Below, in pieces: positions 30,541 through 39,035 of a stretch of DNA of 64,000 nucleotides. The stretch comes from a virus. Location: positions 47,180 to 111,179 of the IMG/VR virus record IMGVR_UViG_3300045049_000234, one strand, 5' to 3'. Positions within the stretch are counted from its first letter, which is position 1. Each line of letters begins with the position of its first letter. Below the pieces are notes generated by a model. The model saw nothing but the letters and a program-made list of their open reading frames with translations. It ran no database searches and was not told the DNA's origin. Made by a program: the position numbers and the translations under genes.

Positions 30541-30572
30541 GGCCGCACCGGAGCCCCACGCCCGGTGCGGCC
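30541..30572 (+). terminator. 11-bp hairpin terminator
   Basis: GGCCGCACCGG/CCGGTGCGGCC after the 30528 stop. Confidence 0.72.
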
Positions 30573-30595
30573 ACGTATACGGAGGAACCCGCCCC

Positions 30596-30955
30596 GTGGA
30601 CTTCTCGGCATTGGAACTGACGAACGAGGACAAGGATGCCTTGAACGCGTTCGCCGCCGCGTGCGTGCTCAAGGGCATGACGCCGGATCAGATCATCTTC
30701 GCGTTCAAGGCGACCAGGCCGCTCACGCTCCAGTTCGCCAAGCGGTACACGGAGCTGATCCACGACGCCATCGACGGCCTGGGCGCGCGCATCCACCAGA
30801 CGGACGACGTGTGGACGGCGGGATTCCTCGGCGGACTGGCCGCCGCGATGACCATCGTGGACCACGGCCCGGACGCCGCCGACCAGTACACCCCCGGGTT
30901 CATGGCCGAGGCGCGTGCCGCCATCCTGGCCAGCATGGGGGTCACGCAGCCGTGA
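30596..30955 (+). CDS. Hypothetical helical protein
   Basis: 119 residues, GTG after GGAGGAACCCGCCCC. All-helical appearance (DALNAFAAACVLKGMTPDQIIFAFKA). No family recognised. Confidence 0.65.
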   Translation: MDFSALELTNEDKDALNAFAAACVLKGMTPDQIIFAFKATRPLTLQFAKRYTELIHDAIDGLGARIHQTDDVWTAGFLGGLAAAMTIVDHGPDAADQYTPGFMAEARAAILASMGVTQP

Positions 30956-31572
30956 AGAAGCCGAAGATCCTCGACAAGGCGCGCGACGCCGGGATCGGCG
31001 TGCTGCGCACCTACGGCGACATCATCATGCGGTCCGGCATGGGCGGCCGATTCCCCCGGTTCGCGCACTACGCCCGCCGGTTCACTCCGATGATCCTCGT
31101 CGGCGCCGTCGCGTGGTCGTACATCCCGGTGCACGGCAACCCGATGTGGTGGCGCGCGGCGTCCGTCGTGTTCGTGTGGGCGATGGTCTATGCGCTGTGG
31201 AGCGGCTTGGCGCACACGGCCCGCTTGTGCGAGTACTGCATCCGCGAGTTCCCCGTCAACGGTTCCGAGTTGGCGGCGGCGCGCCGTGGACGGCTGCGTA
31301 TGTACCACCGGCACGGAAACAAGTGGCTGATCATCCCCATCGTGTGCGAGCTGGCGATCAACTACACCGGCCCGCACGTGGGACTGCGCGGGATGCCGCT
31401 GGTGGCCGCGTGGACGCCGTTCGGGCTCGCCTACGCCTGGGCGCTGTACCGCTACCACCTCACCCACGACCGGCTCCAGGCGTGGTGCCCCTACTGCCGC
31501 CACAACCGCCCCCCGGAGGACGCGCCGGAGCCGACGCCGGACCCGTCGCAGAATCGGCCGGTGCCCGCATGA
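30952..31572 (+). CDS. Membrane protein with Cys pairs
   Basis: 206 residues, GTG overlapping the previous stop. About four hydrophobic segments; CEYC after the second and CPYC near the end could bind zinc on one face. Pro-rich tail. No family recognised. Confidence 0.66.
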   Translation: MKKPKILDKARDAGIGVLRTYGDIIMRSGMGGRFPRFAHYARRFTPMILVGAVAWSYIPVHGNPMWWRAASVVFVWAMVYALWSGLAHTARLCEYCIREFPVNGSELAAARRGRLRMYHRHGNKWLIIPIVCELAINYTGPHVGLRGMPLVAAWTPFGLAYAWALYRYHLTHDRLQAWCPYCRHNRPPEDAPEPTPDPSQNRPVPA

Positions 31573-31796
31573 AATCGGCGGCGGCGTGGATGGCGGCGGC
31601 CTTCGGGTTCTTCCTCGCGGAGGTCGGTACCGTGAAGATTCCGATGCCGACAGTCGCCCACGTCGTCGTCATGTCGTGGTGTTACTTCCTCATCATGGTG
31701 TGCGTGTGCGTGTCGAATGTCATCGTCGCGCGCACCGTCCGGCAACACGCCCGTATGACCGAGAACGATCTGGATACCGATGAATACGCTCACTGA
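31569..31796 (+). CDS. Small membrane protein
   Basis: 75 residues, ATG overlapping the previous stop (ATGA). Two hydrophobic segments: residues 5-20 and 29-53. No family recognised. Confidence 0.62.
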   Translation: MKSAAAWMAAAFGFFLAEVGTVKIPMPTVAHVVVMSWCYFLIMVCVCVSNVIVARTVRQHARMTENDLDTDEYAH

Positions 31797-32133
31797 CATC
31801 CCGCCGACCGACACCGCCACGCTGCCGACGGTGCCGATCGAGTACACCCCCGCCGAACGGGTGTGGCAGGCGCTGCGCCACATCGAGGCCAACCCGGCGC
31901 AGTGGGATCAGGACAGTTGGACGCGATGCCTGGCCGGATGGACGCTGCGCCTGTCCGGGCGCAACGTCTACCGCATGCACTATGACGAGGTCTACCGGGA
32001 GTTTCGCCGGTTGACCGGACTGGGGCGCTGGCGCGCGAACGCGATCACCCGCGCCCGCAATGACCTGCCGACGCTGCGCCGCCTGACGCGCCGCTACTTC
32101 GGGGACGATCCGTGGCAGACGCCCCGTGGATGA
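31780..32133 (+). CDS. Hypothetical basic protein
   Basis: 117 residues, ATG overlapping the previous gene by 17 nt. Trp/Arg-rich C-terminal half (FRRLTGLGRWRANAITRARNDL), possibly nucleic-acid binding. No family recognised. Confidence 0.62.
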   Translation: MNTLTDIPPTDTATLPTVPIEYTPAERVWQALRHIEANPAQWDQDSWTRCLAGWTLRLSGRNVYRMHYDEVYREFRRLTGLGRWRANAITRARNDLPTLRRLTRRYFGDDPWQTPRG

Positions 32134-32365
32134 CGACACGCGCGCCAGGCGCATGGTCTCGGTGGCGATGGTGGTCTCGATGATGGTCGTGATCATCGCC
32201 AGTTCGGTGTTCGTCTGGATGGTCGCGTCCATCATCGGACTCGGGTTCCCGTGGCGGGAAGTGACGGCGCTGACCTGGGCGACGTGGCACGCCTACCACG
32301 CGCAGCGCGACATGGAGGAGTCCGGGTTCATGTGGCCGTGGCACGAGCAGTACCGTCGTCGTTGA
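32126..32365 (+). CDS. Small membrane protein
   Basis: 79 residues, ATG overlapping by 8 nt. Long hydrophobic segment at residues 11-42. No family recognised. Confidence 0.6.
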   Translation: MDDDTRARRMVSVAMVVSMMVVIIASSVFVWMVASIIGLGFPWREVTALTWATWHAYHAQRDMEESGFMWPWHEQYRRR

Positions 32366-32400
32366 ATACGCTACGTTAGCGGACTTTCGAGGAGGTCCCC

Positions 32401-32886
32401 GTGTTCTGGCTCACCCGCAGGCCGAAGCCCACGCCGCCGCGCCGTCCCGCGCGGATCGGCCGTACCGCCGTGGCCGTACGGCCGCCGGTGGACCCGTCGC
32501 GGCGCCCCACGGCCATTCCCGCGCCCGGCGCGCCGTCCGTGGTCGTCTACGACGCCGGGACCGCATTCGACCCGGAACTGGCCGAAGGCGACACGGCGTT
32601 CTGCTCCGTCGGGTTCCGCATGTTTCTGACCTCCGCACTGCGCGAGATGGACGGCGCGTTCCGCCAAGGCGTGCACTACCGCGCCGGACTGCGCCAGGTG
32701 GAGAACGCCCGGCGCGCCGAACAGTGGGCGCGGCGCACCGCGCGCAACCAGGACGCCGCCGCGCACGCCGCCGGGGGGCTGACGCTGTCCACTTCCCCGC
32801 GCATCGCACAGACCATCGTGGCGCGCGCACTGCATGCCAGCGACGCCACGGCGGATACCGGTCTGCTCCCGGCGGTGGCGCCGTGA
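32401..32886 (+). CDS. Hypothetical protein
   Basis: 161 residues, GTG after GAGGAGGTCCCC. Basic Pro/Arg-rich start, then a soluble domain (VVVYDAGTAFDPELAEGDTAF). No family recognised. Confidence 0.62.
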   Translation: MFWLTRRPKPTPPRRPARIGRTAVAVRPPVDPSRRPTAIPAPGAPSVVVYDAGTAFDPELAEGDTAFCSVGFRMFLTSALREMDGAFRQGVHYRAGLRQVENARRAEQWARRTARNQDAAAHAAGGLTLSTSPRIAQTIVARALHASDATADTGLLPAVAP

Positions 32887-33185
32887 CCCCCATCGAAAAC
32901 TGCCCGCACTGCGGCGTCAGCCTGCTGGGCGACCCGATCGACCCCGCGAAGGTGTACACCGAGGAGGAGTACGCGCTGCCGTGGCACGATCGCCCCGAAG
33001 GCAAGTACTACCCGCCCGGCTCCACCCACTTCAAGCGCACCATCGGCGTGGAGATCCAGGGCGTGTACGACGGCGTCTTGTTCTACAAGTGCCCCGACTG
33101 CAACGGCCGGTGGCACCGGTGGTCCATGGAAACCTGGCCGCAGCGCTACCGCGACGCCGAGCCGTACGTGAACGGGGAGAAGTGA
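32883..33185 (+). CDS. Zinc-ribbon protein
   Basis: 100 residues, GTG overlapping the previous stop. CPHCGVS near the start and CPDCNGRWHRWS near the end form a split zinc ribbon. A widespread actinophage type by appearance. Function unknown. Confidence 0.68.
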   Translation: MTPIENCPHCGVSLLGDPIDPAKVYTEEEYALPWHDRPEGKYYPPGSTHFKRTIGVEIQGVYDGVLFYKCPDCNGRWHRWSMETWPQRYRDAEPYVNGEK

Positions 33186-33775
33186 GCGAGGAAGACCCCC
33201 GCGACACGGTCACGCGCATGGCCGACGCGCTTGACGCGATGCTCGCCGCCGACGATGCCAACACCCAGCGCATCGCAGAGCTGGAGGAGTACGTCAAGGA
33301 GCTGGAGGCGGACAACGTGCGGATGACCACCGGCCGCACCGCCGCCGAGGAACGCGTCAAGGATCTGACCACCGAGCTGCGCGGAGTGAAAAAGGTGCTC
33401 AGCGCGGCGGACAAGCAGCTTGCCGACATCCGCAAGAAGGAGATCGATCCGCTCGCCGAACAGGTCGCGCTGCTGAAAGCCGAGTTGGCCGCGATGCGCG
33501 AGGCGGCCGACACCGCCGATGCCAACGTGATCGCCTACCGGTTCCCGGTGCCGGGCGCGCCGGACATCGTAGTGCGGTGGCGCGGCGGCGCATGGTGGTC
33601 CGTCACGGACGGCCGCAACCACGTGTGGACGGTGGCGCATGGATGGCTTCCCGACACCGTGGAACTGCGTGCGGCACACCCCGAACAGGTGCGGTTCAGC
33701 CGTGCCGACGCATTGATGCACGCGCAGAACCTGATGGAGGCTGCGCGCCGGAAGAACCCTGAGAGGAACCCGTAA
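33182..33775 (+). CDS. Coiled-coil protein
   Basis: 197 residues, GTG overlapping the previous stop. Residues ~25-115 form a long coiled coil (AELEEYVKELEADNVRM, LAEQVALLKAELAAMREA); a small beta domain (DIVVRWRGGAWWSVTDGRNH) follows. No family recognised. Confidence 0.65.
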   Translation: MSEEDPRDTVTRMADALDAMLAADDANTQRIAELEEYVKELEADNVRMTTGRTAAEERVKDLTTELRGVKKVLSAADKQLADIRKKEIDPLAEQVALLKAELAAMREAADTADANVIAYRFPVPGAPDIVVRWRGGAWWSVTDGRNHVWTVAHGWLPDTVELRAAHPEQVRFSRADALMHAQNLMEAARRKNPERNP

Positions 33776-34638
33776 TGCAGGTCGATGTGACGGATGAGTG
33801 CCGCGCGGGGGAGATCATGCGCGGCAACGTGGAACAGGCGGCGAAGGAGGTGATCGACGCCGTGGAGAGCGTCAGCGAGCTGCGCCTGCCCCCGGCGGTG
33901 AACGTGCGGCTGGTCTCGCCTCGATCCCTGCGCCAGGTCAACACGGAGCTGTTCGGCGCGATCTTCGCCACGATCGACCGGCGCCACCCGGAGCTGCCCG
34001 GCGATCAGGTGCAGGTCGCGCGCATCGCGGCCGGTGTCGTGTCCCGGCTGACCATGTCTATGTTCTGGCGCGGTATCGGCGGCCAGTACATCCCGAAGAT
34101 AGGCGACGCCCCGGCGCAGGTGCTGATCATGCCGAGGGCGCTGCGCCTGTCGCGCGCCACCGACCGCGAACTGCGTGTGATCCTGGCTCACGAACTGACC
34201 CACGGCGCACAGGACCGCGCGTGCCCGATGATGACCGTGGACGGCATCGCGCAGGTGATCGCGATCCCGACTAAGGACGTGCGCGCCGCGAAGTCGAAGC
34301 TGGCGCAGATCAGCCCCGTGATCGAAGGGCACGCGCAGTGGGTCCACCTGCGCGTGTGCAACGAGCTGTTCGGGTTGGACATGCGCGGGCGCGAGCACCG
34401 GTTCGACGGCAACGGCGCATGGTCGTACCGCATGTCCAAGGCGATGGCCCGGCACAACCCGGTGATGCGCGCCAAGGCGGGCGACTACGACAAGGGCGAG
34501 TACTTCATCGACTACTTGCATTCGGTCGGCGGCATGCGCATGGTCAACCGGCTGTGGCGCGGCCTGACCTCGATGCCCGACGCCACGGAGCTGACGGTCC
34601 CGGAGATGTGGGTCGATCGGGTGGCGCCTGATGCCTGA
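33775..34638 (+). CDS. Zinc-dependent metallopeptidase
   Basis: 287 residues, ATG shares its A with the preceding TAA. HELTHGAQ (about residue 139) is an HExxH zinc site and EGHAQWVH ~45 residues on supplies a gluzincin-type third ligand glutamate. It resembles actinobacterial zinc-metallopeptidases of the 'coenzyme F420-associated' or Zn-dependent aminopeptidase kind. No signal peptide. Could process phage or host proteins; substrate unknown. Confidence 0.75.
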   Translation: MQVDVTDECRAGEIMRGNVEQAAKEVIDAVESVSELRLPPAVNVRLVSPRSLRQVNTELFGAIFATIDRRHPELPGDQVQVARIAAGVVSRLTMSMFWRGIGGQYIPKIGDAPAQVLIMPRALRLSRATDRELRVILAHELTHGAQDRACPMMTVDGIAQVIAIPTKDVRAAKSKLAQISPVIEGHAQWVHLRVCNELFGLDMRGREHRFDGNGAWSYRMSKAMARHNPVMRAKAGDYDKGEYFIDYLHSVGGMRMVNRLWRGLTSMPDATELTVPEMWVDRVAPDA

Positions 34639-35008
34639 CCGCTCCCGCGCGGAGCTGCTGGCGATCCTGGCCGCGCAGGAACCGCACGACTACCGCGCCC
34701 GCGACCTGCCGTTCCCCGCCGTCGTGATGAACGCCCGGTGCCCCGGCTGCGGCGTCGTGTGGGACTACGACGAGGACGGCGACGGCTACGGCGTGTGGAC
34801 CGTGGACGGCGTCCTGTGGTGTTCGGCGGAGTGCTGGGTCAACAGGTACAGGACGCTGAACCGTGCGGTGAAAGAAGCCATCAAGGCGTTCATCACGCGG
34901 TCCCCGGAAGTGCCCGCCGACGCCGCGATTGGATCGATGCGCAACGCGATCATGAACGCGGCGTTCCCGACGGGAAAGGTCACGGGTGATGGTGGACCTG
35001 CTCAGTGA
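34631..35008 (+). CDS. Zinc-ribbon protein
   Basis: 125 residues, ATG overlapping by 8 nt. CPGCGVVWDY ... WCSAECWVNRY is a treble-clef-like zinc ribbon. No family recognised. Confidence 0.65.
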   Translation: MPDRSRAELLAILAAQEPHDYRARDLPFPAVVMNARCPGCGVVWDYDEDGDGYGVWTVDGVLWCSAECWVNRYRTLNRAVKEAIKAFITRSPEVPADAAIGSMRNAIMNAAFPTGKVTGDGGPAQ

Positions 35009-35576
35009 CGCCGGACGCGCCGGGATCATCCGGCGCAACGCGGCATCGGAACGCCTGTATACCGACGAAGAGTTCGAGGCGGCGCGCCAGGCGTACATCC
35101 GTGAGAGGGGATCGGACCCGCTCATCGACGACACGGCGGTCACCGGCTGGCACAGCGGCACGTACCACCGCACCCGGTGGTGGTGGACGCCGCCATGGCA
35201 GCTCACCCGCCCGTGGCTGCCGTACATCGGCCGTTCCCGTCACGGCGACGAGTGGTGCAACTCAACACTCTTCATCATCCTGCCGTTCATGCTGGGCTCG
35301 CTGACGATCCGCTACGGACGCAAGCTACGCACCCGCGCGGACGGTTCGTGCGACGAGATCGTGGCGGGCAACGGGTACCCCAACTGCCCGCTGTGCGGCT
35401 TCGACCACTGGCCGTCCTGTGTGCCGCAGCGCATCGTGTGCGAACGCTGCGGGCGCAAGTTTGGCGACGTGGGCGACACCGGCAAGTTCGCCCGACAGGA
35501 CGGGCCACACACCCGGGACGGCTTCCTGTACTGCTCCGATAAGTGTGCTGACCACACCACGGCCAGCCTGCTGTAA
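34989..35576 (+). CDS. Zinc-ribbon protein, possibly membrane associated
   Basis: 195 residues from ATG (GTG at 34986 also possible). Trp-rich middle, short hydrophobic segment (TLFIILPFMLGSLTI), then CPLCGF, CERCGRKFGD and CSDKC clusters. No family recognised. Confidence 0.63.
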   Translation: MVDLLSDAGRAGIIRRNAASERLYTDEEFEAARQAYIRERGSDPLIDDTAVTGWHSGTYHRTRWWWTPPWQLTRPWLPYIGRSRHGDEWCNSTLFIILPFMLGSLTIRYGRKLRTRADGSCDEIVAGNGYPNCPLCGFDHWPSCVPQRIVCERCGRKFGDVGDTGKFARQDGPHTRDGFLYCSDKCADHTTASLL

Positions 35577-35597
35577 CCGATTGATGGAGGAACCCCT

Positions 35598-36275
35598 TTG
35601 AAGAAGATCATCATGGCGATCGTCGCCGCGCTCATGGCCGCGTCGGCGCTGACCGCCTGCACCAGCGGCACCACCGGCGGGAATCAGGACACGAACCCGG
35701 CGCCGACCCAGAACTCCGAGTGCCGTGGCTACACCTTCGACCCGCCGGGGTGCCCCGACTCCACGGCCAAGGCCGCGCCGCCGTCGGTGTCCACCGTCAA
35801 GGCCAACCCTCCGGCGACCAACCCCGGCGTGGGCCACGTGTCGGGCATCTGCCGCTTCAGCATCCAGAGCCCGAGCGGCGACAAGGGCGTCGAAGGATCG
35901 GGGCTGCGGCCCAAGAAGATGAACGAGACTCTGATCAACATCGTCGGTTTCGTCTACGGGTACTGCACCGACATCATCCACGACTTTACTCTGGACATGC
36001 ACATCTACGGCGGCCCGCCCGGGACCGCTCAGGGCGGCACCGACTTCACCAAGAACAAGCGCGCGCACGAACTGGTCTACCGGGAAGTGAAGACGCCGAT
36101 TCCCGGACCGATTCCCGTGCCGTACGCCATCACCATGCCGTGCGTGCCCGGACTGGAGATGCAGTTGATTTACACACTGACGGCTCGCGACGACCCGGGC
36201 AACTTCATCGGCGGCGGCCCGTACGGCGGCAACATCGTGTCGTTCACCCGCGAGCAGTGCGGCGCGGCGACATGA
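35598..36275 (+). CDS. Lipoprotein A
   Basis: 225 residues, TTG after GGAGGAACCCC. Signal peptide with lipobox LTAC (Cys ~21), then Ser/Thr/Gly-rich spacer and a folded domain with six further cysteines. Paralogue of the next gene (shared ATNPGVG.VTG.C.FSI and GYCTD...HDF.LD segments). Phage lipoproteins anchored outside the cell membrane often block superinfection; that role is inference. Confidence 0.78.
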   Translation: MKKIIMAIVAALMAASALTACTSGTTGGNQDTNPAPTQNSECRGYTFDPPGCPDSTAKAAPPSVSTVKANPPATNPGVGHVSGICRFSIQSPSGDKGVEGSGLRPKKMNETLINIVGFVYGYCTDIIHDFTLDMHIYGGPPGTAQGGTDFTKNKRAHELVYREVKTPIPGPIPVPYAITMPCVPGLEMQLIYTLTARDDPGNFIGGGPYGGNIVSFTREQCGAAT

Positions 36276-36898
36276 TCAACAAGGCCATCATCGCCATCGC
36301 CGTCGCGGCGACGCTCGCCGCCTGCACCAGCGGCACCGGCGCCACCGGCGGTCAGCAGAACCCCGTTCCGGCCAAGCAATCATGCGCGCCCGGCGATAAC
36401 AACTATTCGTGGTGCATCAACAACCCGGACAACGGTCCCACGCTCTATCCGGCCCCGCTTCCGGCCAACACCGTCAAGTCGAAGGCCACTAACCCCGGCG
36501 TCGGCCAGGTCACCGGCGTGTGCCATTTCTCCATCATCGGTCCGATGCCGGACTCGACCGGCGACAGCGGCATCCGGGTGGAGAAGCAGAGCGTGTTGGT
36601 CTACATCGCCTTCGGCACGATCTGGGGCTACTGCACCGACACGATGCACGACTTCGTCCTTGACGTGTATCTCGCGTACAACGGGAAGCAGGTGGCCCAC
36701 GTCCCGTTCAAGGGATCGCCGGGGCCGGTCAACACGTCACACATCGTGTCAACGCATTGCGTGCCGGGCACCTATCAGATCGCCGCGCAGTACGTCGGCA
36801 AAGACCCTGCGGGCAACATCATCACCGGGCAGCTCGGCGGCAAGCCGAAGTACCTCAGCGCGGCGGACTGCGGATTGAACCCCGCCGGGAGCCACTAG
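36272..36898 (+). CDS. Lipoprotein B
   Basis: 208 residues, ATG overlapping the previous stop. Lipobox LAAC at Cys ~18, same linker and domain order as lipoprotein A. The tandem pair arose by duplication and has diverged strongly. Confidence 0.78.
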   Translation: MINKAIIAIAVAATLAACTSGTGATGGQQNPVPAKQSCAPGDNNYSWCINNPDNGPTLYPAPLPANTVKSKATNPGVGQVTGVCHFSIIGPMPDSTGDSGIRVEKQSVLVYIAFGTIWGYCTDTMHDFVLDVYLAYNGKQVAHVPFKGSPGPVNTSHIVSTHCVPGTYQIAAQYVGKDPAGNIITGQLGGKPKYLSAADCGLNPAGSH

Positions 36899-36901
36899 CA
36901 C

Positions 36902-37145
36902 ATGGATTACGGATCATGGGAGGAGCTGCGCGCCGCGACCGTCGGCGCGCAGCCGCCCCGCGCGCTGGACGTGACCATTTACCCGCCGCACAAGCGCGGC
37001 GACGGGCGCGCACAAGTGCATCGCGGCGTTGCAGCGGGGGGAGGAGTGCAAGGGGACGCGGATGTGCGCGGATGTGGCGGCCAAGGCGTTCATCCCGGTG
37101 ACGTGGGTTCCCGCGCCGCCCGACTCCGCAGGTGGTATCGCTTGA
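36902..37145 (+). CDS. Small protein gene split by a +1 frameshift
   Basis: ATG 36902 gives MDYGSWEELRAATVGA...YPPHKRGDG, after which the original frame becomes Gly/Arg shadow sequence. The +1 frame from about 37008 reads AHKCIAALQRGEECKG and ...AAKAFIPVTWVPAPPD and stops at TGA 37143, inside the next promoter's -35 as for other genes here. No start exists for the second part alone. Mutation, sequencing error or programmed shift cannot be separated. Confidence 0.55.
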
Positions 37146-37171
37146 CTCCGCTATCCGTCCGGGGATAGGAT
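37142..37171 (+). promoter_or_regulatory. Promoter TTGACT-18-TAGGAT
   Basis: CCGCTATCC spacer start. Drives the 37223 gene; the -35 holds the stop of the frameshifted gene. Confidence 0.78.
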
Positions 37172-37222
37172 GTCCGTAGGACGCCGGGACGAGGAACCCG
37201 GCACCGGCGGAAGGAACCCGAG

Positions 37223-37597
37223 ATGGCCACCGAGACGATGGACGCGATCGACCGGGCGCGCAGCTACGGCGTGCGGATGGACGAGGCGCTGAACAGCGCC
37301 GAGATCGACGAGCTGCGCGAGAGCGTCAACCACGGCGTGACCGTGATGTGGAACGACAAGCGGCTGGCCCGGGTGCTGCGACTGCGACTGATCGGCTGCT
37401 CGCGGGACTACCCGTTTTGGGACGTCTCGTACTGCTACGGCGAGCTGAAGGACGGCACCCGCTGCCGCGTGCAGATGCCGGGCCGCATCAACCGGAATTG
37501 GAAGGCGCACCTGGTGCAGATGGCCTGCCGCGACGGCGTGTTCGCCAAGGGGCTGGGCCTGCTGGACGAGGGCGTGGTGAGCCGCCTGTACGGCTAG
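37223..37597 (+). CDS. Hypothetical protein
   Basis: 124 residues, ATG after GGAAGGAACCCGAG. Soluble, with YPFWDVSYCYGELKDGTRCRVQ. Single-gene unit with promoter and hairpin, likely well expressed. No family recognised. Confidence 0.7.
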   Translation: MATETMDAIDRARSYGVRMDEALNSAEIDELRESVNHGVTVMWNDKRLARVLRLRLIGCSRDYPFWDVSYCYGELKDGTRCRVQMPGRINRNWKAHLVQMACRDGVFAKGLGLLDEGVVSRLYG

Positions 37598-37605
37598 GCG
37601 CCCCC

Positions 37606-37646
37606 GACCAGGAACGCCCCAGGCAACCGCCGGGGCGTTCCTGGTC
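37606..37646 (+). terminator. 15-bp hairpin terminator
   Basis: GACCAGGAACGCCCC/GGGGCGTTCCTGGTC then TTTC; 8 nt before the next -35. Confidence 0.85.
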
Positions 37647-37653
37647 TTTCCCC

Positions 37654-37682
37654 TTGACTCTACTAACATCCTGCGGTACCGT
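37654..37682 (+). promoter_or_regulatory. Promoter TTGACT-17-TACCGT
   Basis: CTACTAAC spacer start. Drives the 37732 gene. Confidence 0.8.
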
Positions 37683-37731
37683 AGTACCAACGGACCGGGA
37701 GAGGAACCCGGACCCGACGGAAGGAACCCCG

Positions 37732-38292
37732 ATGACCGCCACCGCCACGCAGACCGCCGGAACCTACCAGGGCAAGACCGCCGACCAGTGGCGCACCGAG
37801 GCCCGCGAGATGATGGCCCGCCGCGAAGAGTCGTGGGAGCGCAGCGACACCGACGGATTCGTCAGCCAGTGGGCGCTCGGCTCGCTGTCGGAGAACTACC
37901 GCCTGTGCGCGCAGCTCGCCGAGGCCGACGGCCTGACCGAGGTGTGCGCGCTGTTCGACCTGGAGGGCAACCTGGTCCCCTCGGTCCACGGATGGGGCCA
38001 GTACGGCGAGTACTTCGCGATCCTGGACAACGACGAGCGCGGCTGCGCCCGGTTCTTCAACCCCTCCCGCGCCAGGAACGAGGCGACCGCGCGCAAGAAC
38101 AACGCGACCAAGGGCTTCTACATCGGCACCGTGCGCACCGCCGGGAAGGTCGAACTACTCGGCGGCGGCACCGGTCTGAGCGGATGCGCCAGTTCGTACA
38201 ACGCGATCGTGGCGCAGACCTACAGCAACAAGAACGGTACGACGCTGATCACCGCCGAGCAGGTCGTGGAGGTCATCGACAACGGCCGGTGA
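37732..38292 (+). CDS. Hypothetical protein
   Basis: 186 residues, ATG after GGAAGGAACCCCG. Soluble, acidic; GRCA-like ARFFNPSRARNEATARKNNATKGFYIGTV. Two GGAACCC sites in the leader. Single-gene unit. No family recognised. Confidence 0.7.
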   Translation: MTATATQTAGTYQGKTADQWRTEAREMMARREESWERSDTDGFVSQWALGSLSENYRLCAQLAEADGLTEVCALFDLEGNLVPSVHGWGQYGEYFAILDNDERGCARFFNPSRARNEATARKNNATKGFYIGTVRTAGKVELLGGGTGLSGCASSYNAIVAQTYSNKNGTTLITAEQVVEVIDNGR

Positions 38293-38298
38293 CAAGCC

Positions 38299-38339
38299 GG
38301 ACGGCCCGCGTTCCGAACAGGGGGGAACGCGGGCCGTCC
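38299..38339 (+). terminator. 16-bp hairpin terminator
   Basis: GGACGGCCCGCGTTCC/GGAACGCGGGCCGTCC; a second GC hairpin follows near 38350-38384. Confidence 0.8.
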
Positions 38340-38433
38340 CCACCATCGCCGCCCGCCCCGGTTCCACCACGCCGGGGCGGGCGGTTCGCCGTTTGACACG
38401 CCCTGACCTGTACCGAAGAATCAGATCCAGAGT

Positions 38434-38469
38434 GGCACCCCTTTGACCACGGCACCTTGAAGGGGTGCC
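38434..38469 (+). terminator. Hairpin with T run
   Basis: GGCACCCCTT/AAGGGGTGCC then TTTCG, 20 nt before the HTH gene. May attenuate its transcript. Confidence 0.7.
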
Positions 38470-38489
38470 TTTCGCATGCGTGGGGGTAT

Positions 38490-38681
38490 ATGGATCACTA
38501 CTTCACACCCGGCGAACTCGCGCAGTTCTTCCACATCCCCACCGGCACCGTCTACCGTTGGGCCAGCGAGGACGGCATCACGCGCCGCCGCATCAACCCC
38601 GGCAACCGCGTGGTCTACCGGTTCGAGGACTTCCGCACCGCCTACGAGAAGAGGCACAGAGATGAGCAACCTGCTGCATGA
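38490..38681 (+). CDS. Excisionase/MerR-type HTH protein
   Basis: 63 residues from ATG 38490 (TGGGGGTAT precedes). FTPGELAQFFHIPTGTVYRWASEDGITRRRINPGNRVVYRFED is the winged-helix pattern of excisionase-like proteins (helix-turn-helix around residues 6-25). Could regulate the downstream genes; no integrase is seen in the window. Confidence 0.8.
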   Translation: MDHYFTPGELAQFFHIPTGTVYRWASEDGITRRRINPGNRVVYRFEDFRTAYEKRHRDEQPAA

Positions 38682-38877
38682 CCTGGGCGACGTGTTCCAC
38701 AAGGTCGCCGACGAGATCAAGTCGCTGGCGGACAAGATGGAGACGGCGATCAAGGCCGACGCCAAGCCGATGGAGCGCGGCGCCGAACACGTCGCCGAAC
38801 AGGTCGCCGAACAGGTCGCCGACGCCGCGCTCAAGAGCGCCGAATCCGCCGTCGAATCGAAGGTCGAGAAGGGCTGA
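38662..38877 (+). CDS. Amphipathic helical protein
   Basis: 71 residues, ATG overlapping by 20 nt. Continuous helix with a repeated AEQVAEQVADAALKSAESA pattern, resembling LEA/apolipoprotein-like helices. Followed at once by a two-segment membrane protein. Possibly binds membranes; no family recognised. Confidence 0.62.
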   Translation: MSNLLHDLGDVFHKVADEIKSLADKMETAIKADAKPMERGAEHVAEQVAEQVADAALKSAESAVESKVEKG

Positions 38878-39035
38878 TGTTCGCCATAGCATCGTTCGCG
38901 CTGGCGCTGCTGGGCTACGTCCTGGACGGCGTGCACGCGCAGACTAACGCGTGGTTCTCCCCGTTGGCACTTGGCCTGCTGTCCCTGGCCGCGCTGGCGC
39001 TGCATGTGATCTCACCTCTGTGGCCGCGCCGATGA
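38877..39035 (+). CDS. Small two-segment membrane protein (holin-like size)
   Basis: 52 residues, ATG overlapping the previous stop. Two hydrophobic segments (residues 2-18 and 29-46) and a basic end PLWPRR fit a class II holin in size and layout. Followed by a cell-wall-peptidase-like gene, so a lysis role is possible but unproved. Confidence 0.55.
   Translation: MFAIASFALALLGYVLDGVHAQTNAWFSPLALGLLSLAALALHVISPLWPRR

Noticed and set aside
38490-38681. Evidence of a temperate lifestyle from the excisionase-like gene
   Set aside because: No integrase, attachment site or partition pair was found; excisionase-like HTH proteins also serve as plain regulators.
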